Of a stretch of DNA of 39,450 bases, positions 33,661 through 39,450 are shown one piece after another. Position 1 is the stretch's first letter; each line of letters begins with the position of its first letter. The notes below the pieces were generated by a model. The model ran no database searches, was not told the origin of the DNA, and saw nothing but the letters and a program-made list of their open reading frames with translations. The DNA comes from DATKMK01 sp035541895 (GTDB taxonomy: Bacteria > Desulfobacterota > Binatia > HRBIN30 > JACQVA1). The position numbers and the translations under genes were made by a program. The stretch covers positions 1-39,450 of the forward strand of contig DATKMK010000010.1 in assembly GCA_035541895.1 (NCBI GenBank), given 5' to 3'.

Positions 33661-33689
33661 TTGACACCAGCGGTGCCGCCAGTTACACG
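33661..33689 (+). promoter_or_regulatory. Promoter candidate for the right-hand methyltransferase pair
   Basis: TTGACA (33661-33666) is a full -35 match; after 17 bases comes TACACG, a weak -10. It lies 44 bases before the ATG at 33733 in the 193-base divergent region between two methyltransferase genes. Confidence 0.35.
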
Positions 33690-33732
33690 CCGATCTCGCG
33701 GCGTCTCGTTGGGGCGCGGACTCGCGATCGCA

Positions 33733-34482
33733 ATGGAGGCGGAACTCTACGAAAAGTTCTACGATATCGAGGAGCATTTTTGGTGGTCCGTCGGGACACG
33801 TCGGACATTCCTGGAAGTGATCAACGAGACGCTGGTACCCATTCCCTCGCGGGTCCTCGATCTTGGTTGCGGCACCGGAATTATGCTGAAGGAGTTGGCG
33901 ACTGAGCAGCGCTTCGTCTGCGGCTACGACGGCTCGTCGCTGGCGCTGTCGTTTTGCCACCGTCGTGGGTTGAACGATCTCGTTCAGGGTGACGCAAGCG
34001 TTCTTCCGTTTGGCACCGAGTGCTTGGATTTGGTGACGGCATTGGATGTCATCGAACACCTCGACGACGACGAGGGATGCGTGCGGGAGATGGCGCGCGT
34101 TTGCCGGCGCGGGGGCCACGTCCTGATTCACGTCCCGGCGTTCCCGTTCCTTTGGAGCTACAAGGACGAACTCAACCACCATAGGCGCCGGTACCGGCGC
34201 AAGGCCTTGACCGATCTAATTGAGCGGAACGGTCTCAAGGTGCTCCAAGTGCACTACTTGAACTCGGTCGCCTTTCCTGCGGCGATGTTGATGAGAGCGC
34301 TCGGGCGTAACGGGTCGAAAGGCGATCAAGCATCTGTCGACGCCCTTGGGCAACTGTACGACATCCCGGCGAGTGTCAACCGGCTCATGACGCACCTGAT
34401 GGATCTCGAGCGGTGGCTGGGCCGGTACGTTCCGCCGCCGTTCGGGATGTCGCTTCTTTGCCTGGCTCAGAAGCCGATATGA
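33733..34482 (+). CDS. Class I SAM-dependent methyltransferase
   Basis: A protein of 249 residues. ATG 33733 is chosen over the open frame from 33589, whose 48 extra residues are Arg-rich and cover the likely promoter. The N-terminus has the EEHFWW segment often found in methyltransferases encoded beside glycosyltransferases. Motif I is VLDLGCGTG (41-49), with GYDGSS, TALDVIEHLDDD and the RRGGHVLIHVPAF strand later. The C-terminal region around YLNSVAFPAAMLMRALG is partly hydrophobic. The stop overlaps the start of the next methyltransferase by four bases (ATGA). Target unknown; a lipid-linked sugar or isoprenoid is plausible. Confidence 0.88.
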   Translation: MEAELYEKFYDIEEHFWWSVGTRRTFLEVINETLVPIPSRVLDLGCGTGIMLKELATEQRFVCGYDGSSLALSFCHRRGLNDLVQGDASVLPFGTECLDLVTALDVIEHLDDDEGCVREMARVCRRGGHVLIHVPAFPFLWSYKDELNHHRRRYRRKALTDLIERNGLKVLQVHYLNSVAFPAAMLMRALGRNGSKGDQASVDALGQLYDIPASVNRLMTHLMDLERWLGRYVPPPFGMSLLCLAQKPI

Positions 34483-35285
34483 CGCTCCGTGGTTCCTCGC
34501 CCTCGCCGTCGTTCCCGGCCGATGAGCGGACTCCCGGCGAGTGGGGTGCAGCGCAGAAGGATCACTACGACCACCTGGCGGCACAATACGATGCGCACTA
34601 CGGCGACCAATGGAGTCAGCGCTACCGGCGGGAGTTCATCGACGAGCCGTTGCTGGCGGGGCTCGACATTCGCGGTCGCGAAGTGCTCGAGGCCATGTGC
34701 GGGAGCGGGCAGACGACCGCCGCGCTGCTCGAACGCGGTGCGCATGTGACCGGGCTCGACATCTCCGAGGCGGGGATGGAATCGTTTCGGCGCCGCTGGC
34801 CGGACTGCCGTGCCGTTTGCGCTTCGATTACCGAGTCGGGGCTGCCGTCGGAGTGCTTCGACGCCGTCGTGATCGTTGCGGGCTTGCATCATCTGCACCC
34901 GGACGTTCCCAAGGCGCTTGCTGAGATTCACCGCGTGCTGAGGCCCGGCGGCACGCTCTGCTTCATGGAGCCGCACTCGGGTTCCGTGCCGGACCTGTTC
35001 CGTCGCATCTGGTACCGGTTCGACCGGTTGTTTCTGGCGAACGAAGCGGCGATCGACATCGTCGGTTTGAGGGAGCAATGCGCCGGCAAATTCATCCCTG
35101 TGGTGGAGCGTTACGGCGGCAACATCGCGTTCCTGCTCGTTCTCAACTCAATGGTCTTTCGGCTCCCGGTTTGGTTGAAGGCGGTGTATGCGCCGTTAGT
35201 GCTGTGGGTTGAGCGACTTCTCAGTCGCTGGGGTGGGAAGCGGTTCTCGTGCTTCGCAATCTGCCAATGGCGGAAGTGTGACTAG
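34479..35285 (+). CDS. Class I SAM-dependent methyltransferase with hydrophobic C-terminus
   Basis: A protein of 268 residues from ATG 34479, which overlaps the previous stop; the frame is open 22 codons further up only as overlap. Residues 20-50 include KDHYDHLAAQYD, a common N-terminal helix. Motif I reads VLEAMCGSGQ (69-78), then GLDIS and IVAGLHHLHPD, and LRPGGTLCFMEP. The last 60 residues contain a hydrophobic stretch around NIAFLLVLNSMVFRLP, which may sit on the membrane. It forms a coupled pair with the preceding methyltransferase, though the two are not obviously close paralogues outside the shared motifs. Target unknown. Confidence 0.88.
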   Translation: MTLRGSSPSPSFPADERTPGEWGAAQKDHYDHLAAQYDAHYGDQWSQRYRREFIDEPLLAGLDIRGREVLEAMCGSGQTTAALLERGAHVTGLDISEAGMESFRRRWPDCRAVCASITESGLPSECFDAVVIVAGLHHLHPDVPKALAEIHRVLRPGGTLCFMEPHSGSVPDLFRRIWYRFDRLFLANEAAIDIVGLREQCAGKFIPVVERYGGNIAFLLVLNSMVFRLPVWLKAVYAPLVLWVERLLSRWGGKRFSCFAICQWRKCD

Positions 35286-35361
35286 GGCGCTTTGGGCTGA
35301 GCGATTGGAACGAAATTCCCCTTCCATCCAGGCCGATGAATGACAGCCGGGGCAAAGATCG

Positions 35362-36933
35362 GTGTGTGACACGGAGCGGTCACTAGCGAACAGTCTGAGC
35401 GCAAGTATCGCGGTTGCGCTCCGCCGTTCCGAATTCTGGCTGGTTGGTCTCCTGTTCACCGGCGCGTTCGTGTACGTTGCAAGCTTTCCCCCGAACCTCA
35501 GTGCGTCGGACGAAGGGCTCTATCTGTACGAGGCGAAGCGCATTGTGGAGGGGCAGGCGCTCTACCGCGACATCTTCGAGCTGGTTACGCCGGCGGCCTG
35601 GTACTTGATGGCCGGGTGCTTCTGGCTGTTCGGGGTGTCGATGGCGACGGCGCGACTGGTTACGGCGGTGATTCACGCCTCGATTACCGTCGTTACCTAC
35701 GCCACGTGTCGTGTCGTCGCTGTGCGGCCCATGTTGTCGCTGGCCGCTGCCTGCTCGTTCTTGGCTCTGTGCCAGCCCGTCTGGCCCTACGCCAGTCCTC
35801 ATTGGCTCAGCACGCTGATCACCCAGGGCCTGCTGCTGGCGCTGCTGCGCCGCCAATCCTTTCATGGGCCGCGCGCGCCGGTACTTGTTGGCGTCCTTGC
35901 CGGCATTCTCATATGCGTTCAGCAGCAGAAGGGCGTCGTCATCGGTGCAGGGGTGGCGATCGTTCTGGTTGTGGACGCGTTGCTCGACGGGGTGACGGCC
36001 GCACGGCCTCTGATGCGGACAATCTTGACCTACGCGCTGGGGATCGTCGTTGCTGTCGTTCCGATACTGAGCAGCAGCATCGCGAATGCAGGATTGCAGC
36101 CGGTGGTGCGCGCGCTCGTCGTGCATCCGCTGTTCAACTATCAGCGATCGTTCCATTCCGACTGGGGAGAGGTTGGTTGGGGAACCGGTGATCTCGCGCT
36201 CTACACGTTCCCGCTGGCACTCAAGTATTCGCCAGCACTGCTGCCACTCGCTGTGGTTTGGGCAATCGTCAGCTGGCGTCGCCAACGGTGGCGCGAGCTC
36301 CGGATGCTGATGACAATCGGTGGGTTCGCTGTCTTCTCGACGCTGTCGATCGCGTACTATCCCGATTTCATTCACATCGCTTTCATTGCTCCCGTATTTC
36401 TGACGTTGCTCGCGTGGCTTCTGGAGCGACCGATTGAGCGAATCAAGAAATCGACGGCTCCGGTGGTCATCATGGGGTGCATTCACGGGGCGATACTCGT
36501 GGTGCTCGCACTTCAGCTACGACACAACTGGCTGCGCAGCCAGGAACAGTATCGACTCTCGTACATGACGGCGTTCGGCAGGGTGAACTTCGAGCGCCAG
36601 TCGGATATTCAGATGATCGAGCGGGTCAACCAGTTGTTGGCAGATGTCCCGTCGCGGGAATTGTTCATCTACCAGGGGTATCCGTCGCTGTATCTGACCA
36701 CCGCGAGTATCAACCCGACCCCGTTTCAGCTTTTGATCCCAGGCTACAATGCTCCCGACCAATTCCGCGAAGTTCAGTCCGTGTTGGATGCCCGAAGGGT
36801 ACGCTACGTACTCGTCGTGGGGTTGTTCATCCGGCCGAGTGACCCGTTCATTCCGTACCTCAATCAGCACTACAGGCAAATTGACTCAAGGATTCCCGGG
36901 ATCTTTCTCTACGAGCGCAGCGATCGGGCTTAG
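35362..36933 (+). CDS. GT-C/PMT-like integral membrane glycosyltransferase
   Basis: A protein of 523 residues from GTG 35362; no strong ribosome binding site is visible in the 76-base gap before it. The first helix is followed by an outside loop with SASDEGLYLYEAKRI (Asp50-Glu51) and YRDIFELVTPAAWYL, a pattern seen in ArnT/PMT-type bacterial glycosyltransferases. About ten membrane helices follow, then a soluble domain of about 130 residues beginning near residue 395. It should use a polyprenyl-phosphate sugar at the outer face of the inner membrane. It is convergent with another GT-C gene, their stops 54 bases apart, with no clear terminator hairpin between them. Confidence 0.85.
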   Translation: MCDTERSLANSLSASIAVALRRSEFWLVGLLFTGAFVYVASFPPNLSASDEGLYLYEAKRIVEGQALYRDIFELVTPAAWYLMAGCFWLFGVSMATARLVTAVIHASITVVTYATCRVVAVRPMLSLAAACSFLALCQPVWPYASPHWLSTLITQGLLLALLRRQSFHGPRAPVLVGVLAGILICVQQQKGVVIGAGVAIVLVVDALLDGVTAARPLMRTILTYALGIVVAVVPILSSSIANAGLQPVVRALVVHPLFNYQRSFHSDWGEVGWGTGDLALYTFPLALKYSPALLPLAVVWAIVSWRRQRWRELRMLMTIGGFAVFSTLSIAYYPDFIHIAFIAPVFLTLLAWLLERPIERIKKSTAPVVIMGCIHGAILVVLALQLRHNWLRSQEQYRLSYMTAFGRVNFERQSDIQMIERVNQLLADVPSRELFIYQGYPSLYLTTASINPTPFQLLIPGYNAPDQFREVQSVLDARRVRYVLVVGLFIRPSDPFIPYLNQHYRQIDSRIPGIFLYERSDRA

Positions 36934-36987
36934 GGCTCTCGCCGTTTTCGCAAGCGATTCCGACGAGCGCTACCCGGTAAGAGCAAC

Positions 36988-38526
36988 TCACGTCGACGGT
37001 TCGCCGGGTCCAACTATTAGCGTGGCAACCCGGCCCCCTTGCGCCCGTAGGGCCTCTAGTACCTTCGGATCGTGCTCGACAAAGCGCACGGGGTGGCCGT
37101 TCAACACATTGTCCGAGTGGGCGATCATGAACACCGCCGCCCATCCCGGGAAGCCTTCGGGCGGAACCAGGATCGACCTCCAGGCGAATGCCCTGTTGTT
37201 GATCAAGACCGTCTGACCGGGCGGCGCTGAGCGAACGGCTGCGTCGACCGCGTTGAGCACGCCGATCGTTGCGGAACGCGCTCCGACGTGTTGGTCGATG
37301 ACGCCACCGGGCGGCAGGCGAAGCAACGGGTTGGTCGCCGCAAATGCAAGCAGGAGCAGGCGCAGAGGAATGCGACGCAGCGCGGGAACACGCCTCGCCT
37401 CGTGAAGCGTGAGGCACAGGATGACGGAGAACAGTGCGACGGTCGTGTAGTGATAGCGAGGTTCCGCGGCTCCCCAGGCGAAACTTCTGCCAAAGAAGAC
37501 TAGTACGGGCACCGCCCGTCCGAAGGCGATGATCCCGTACGTGGCGAGAAAGGCAACGCCGAAGGCTGCGATCCTTCGTCGGGTGACGGTTGTGCCGAAC
37601 GCGAATGTCATCACGATGGCGGCAATAGAGACCGCGCCAACCACATGGCCGGCGAGCGGAAGCTCCCTTGCGCCCTCGGTTGCATACAGAGAGAGGAACA
37701 GGTCGGCGATGCCGTACTGGATCAAGGTCGCCAGCATTTTGAGCACGCCAACAAGCTGATCGAAGTTGTGCGGTCTCAAGATCGTTGCGTCAACCGGCCC
37801 GCCCTGTCCGTACAAAGTCGCGTATAAGTTCACGAGAGCGAAATACAGCGCCGGTACGGTCACGAAGAGCGACGCGGTCATGAGCGTCGCGCGGCTTCGT
37901 TGCGGCGAACCGGCGAGGAGCAGGAACACCATCACCGGAAACGCCAGCGCTGTTCCGATGCCGGTACCAAAACACGTGAGGCTGACCAACTGCAACGCGC
38001 ACCAACCAACGATGCGCGCCATGGAAATGCGCGTGCGGCCCGATCGCAAAAGATCGAACAGCACCCAAAGCGTGAGCAAGGTCGCCAGCGCCTGCCCATA
38101 CACGGAATACCAGCCGATCGTTTGTTCGTTCGCCCTACAGGTGCCCCACAGCACCCCCCCGACGAATGCAAGGCGCGAGTCCTCGGTGAGCAACTCGATG
38201 ATGCGGCACAACAGATACACATTGAGTGCATGGGTCAGCAGTGCCGACGCGAAGTACGGTCGCGGGTCCAGGCCGAAGAACCGGTAAAACGAATAAAACA
38301 CGACGTTCCGCGTGCAGTGGGCGTGGCCGCCATGCGGTGTGAGCACGAAGTGCCAGAAGCCCTTGTTGGCAATGTTGTAGAGATGGTTGAAATCGTCGTG
38401 GAGAAAATAGCTGCCGAGGATCGGCGCATACGCGGCGGCGCTGATCAATGCGGCTGACCACGGTAGCAGCCGAAACCATTCCGAGCCTTTCGCGCTTGAC
38501 GCAGCGCCCACCTGGCTCGCAGCCAT
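36988..38526 (-). CDS. TMTC-like GT-C membrane protein without TPR repeats
   Basis: A protein of 512 residues from ATG 38526; the frame is open to 38682, but that extension is Cys and Arg-rich and covers the divergent promoter region. After a short basic N-terminus and the first helix, the loop YFLHDDFNHLYNI carries Asp44-Asp45, placed as in the TMTC-like proteins at the left end of the window. About ten helices follow, with ANEQTIGWYSVYGQALATL at the position of the family HP-x-SEA segment. The last 100 residues are soluble and lack TPRs. It is divergent from a methyltransferase gene with 175 bases between starts. Glycosyltransferase activity is inferred from fold and acidic pair only. Confidence 0.78.
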   Translation of the reverse strand: MAASQVGAASSAKGSEWFRLLPWSAALISAAAYAPILGSYFLHDDFNHLYNIANKGFWHFVLTPHGGHAHCTRNVVFYSFYRFFGLDPRPYFASALLTHALNVYLLCRIIELLTEDSRLAFVGGVLWGTCRANEQTIGWYSVYGQALATLLTLWVLFDLLRSGRTRISMARIVGWCALQLVSLTCFGTGIGTALAFPVMVFLLLAGSPQRSRATLMTASLFVTVPALYFALVNLYATLYGQGGPVDATILRPHNFDQLVGVLKMLATLIQYGIADLFLSLYATEGARELPLAGHVVGAVSIAAIVMTFAFGTTVTRRRIAAFGVAFLATYGIIAFGRAVPVLVFFGRSFAWGAAEPRYHYTTVALFSVILCLTLHEARRVPALRRIPLRLLLLAFAATNPLLRLPPGGVIDQHVGARSATIGVLNAVDAAVRSAPPGQTVLINNRAFAWRSILVPPEGFPGWAAVFMIAHSDNVLNGHPVRFVEHDPKVLEALRAQGGRVATLIVGPGEPST

Positions 38527-38701
38527 TCGACCGTGCCGGGTATCACACGATCCGGATGGCCTCAACATGCGCAGCGCAGGAAGCTGTCCTCGAATTGACT
38601 CGGCGCAAGCCGTGCAGCAGGTTGCGGGGGCTTCGGCCCCGCTGGTATGAGACTGTCCGGCGGCGGTTCTGCGCGGAAGCAATGCGATAAGGACAGTTGC
38701 G

Positions 38702-39450
38702 ATGCGCCCGATGACGGATCAGATTTTGGAGAAACTCAAGGGAGTTGCGCGCGCGCTGTCGCCTCGTCCGCAATTGGAGGCGGCGAAGAAATCAGATGCC
38801 GCGTCGAATCCAGCGGCAACAGTCGTTCCCGAGGAAACCTTCGAGCCGCCCCAAACTCCACCCCAATTGCGGCCGGAACATGTAGCGGGCGCGCGGCTCT
38901 GTGCCGATCGATACGAGCTGATCAAGTCCTTGAAGGTCCCCGAACACCCTGCCGTCGCGGAGCTTGGGGTGGCATTCGGCGAGTTCTCGCGATTCTTGAT
39001 CGAGCAGCTCCATCCCAAGCTGTTCCATGCCTACGACATTTTTCCTTTTCACGACTTCCCGGTCATTTGGGGCAGATCAACGGCCGAGGTGTTCAAGGGC
39101 CTGACCCACCGGCAATTCTACGAAAAGCAATTTGGTGCGGAGATCGCGAGCGGCCAGATGGAAGTGTTTGACGGAGACGGCGCGACGAATCTAGCCGAGC
39201 GTCCGGACGGATTCTACGACGTCATCTACATCGACGGCGACCACCGGTACGCTTGGGTGCTGCGCGACGCGAAAGCTGCGGCGGCCAAATTGAAGCCGGG
39301 CGGGTTTCTGATTTTCAACGACTACATCCTGTATGACCACATTGCCCGGACGCCGTACGGCATCGTTCCCGTCGTGAACGATCTATGCGTCAATCACGGC
39401 TGGAAGATCACGCATTTCGCGCTTCAGCAGCACATGTTTTGCGACGTTGC
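38702..39450 (+). CDS. SAM methyltransferase, Methyltransf_24 type, 5' part (cut by window end)
   Basis: The frame opens at ATG 38702, with AAGGA 9 bases upstream at 38688-38692 or so, and stays open to the end of the window, giving 249 residues. Residues 1-60 are a charged then Pro-rich leader. Motif I reads VAELGVAFGEFS (85-96), and IYIDGDHRYAWVLRDA with the later KPGGFLIFNDY segment is diagnostic of Methyltransf_24 enzymes, many of which modify sugars in surface polysaccharide loci. It resembles in type the methyltransferase half of the fusion at 21493-23544. It is divergent from the TPR-less GT-C gene. The 3' end is not visible, so any fused domain cannot be excluded. Confidence 0.85.
   Translation, partial: MRPMTDQILEKLKGVARALSPRPQLEAAKKSDAASNPAATVVPEETFEPPQTPPQLRPEHVAGARLCADRYELIKSLKVPEHPAVAELGVAFGEFSRFLIEQLHPKLFHAYDIFPFHDFPVIWGRSTAEVFKGLTHRQFYEKQFGAEIASGQMEVFDGDGATNLAERPDGFYDVIYIDGDHRYAWVLRDAKAAAAKLKPGGFLIFNDYILYDHIARTPYGIVPVVNDLCVNHGWKITHFALQQHMFCDV

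Overview
The window is a GC-rich bacterial chromosome segment, dense with genes for cell-surface glycan and glycoprotein assembly. I see no rRNA, tRNA, CRISPR array, transposase or phage gene. Frequent GTG starts, cysteine-rich secreted proteins, PKD lipoproteins and TMTC-type glycosyltransferases suggest an uncultured deltaproteobacterial-like lineage (Myxococcota or Binatota type). That placement is inference and weak.

Layout. Positions 1-925 hold the 3' part of a cysteine-rich secreted protein, closed by a strong terminator at 969-998, then about 450 bases with no convincing gene. Positions 1374-9285 carry a small lipoprotein, three TMTC-like GT-C membrane glycosyltransferases with C-terminal TPR arrays (2207-4051 minus, 5007-7250 plus, 7351-9285 plus), and a two-PKD-domain lipoprotein between the first and second. 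Positions 9357-16512 form a plus-strand run: GT39/ArnT-like transferase, GT4, GT2, ABC-2 glycan-export permease (Wzm type) and YfhO-like membrane protein. A minus-strand methyltransferase (16565-17362) interrupts it.

Positions 17516-27460 are the most striking part. An acyltransferase-3 domain is fused in frame to a complete Wzt-type ATPase with its C-terminal domain. This overlaps a methyltransferase with a beta-rich middle and a coiled coil made of three 14-residue repeats. A GT2-methyltransferase fusion, a CgeB-like glycosyltransferase, another GT2 and a sulfatase-fold lipoprotein with Thr at the nucleophile position follow. Positions 27521-33539 run on the minus strand, in transcription order: a methyltransferase, a GT2 fused to a PaaK/CapK-like adenylate-forming enzyme, a DUF362 protein and a GT-C transferase. 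The right end holds two coupled methyltransferases, two more GT-C proteins on opposite strands, and a methyltransferase cut by the window edge.

How the genes may work together (inference): cytoplasmic GT2 and GT4 enzymes build a polyprenol-linked glycan, methyltransferases and acyl-activating or acyl-transferring modules modify or cap it, and Wzm/Wzt exports it. Wzt fused to an acyltransferase, next to a methyltransferase with a repeat-built coiled coil, recalls the E. coli O8/O9a WbdD-Wzt capping and chain-length logic, but the architecture differs. The TMTC-type and other GT-C proteins would act outside the inner membrane from polyprenyl-phosphate sugars, perhaps on secreted PKD proteins. 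No Wzx/Wzy pair, initiating phosphoglycosyltransferase or nucleotide-sugar enzyme is visible here.
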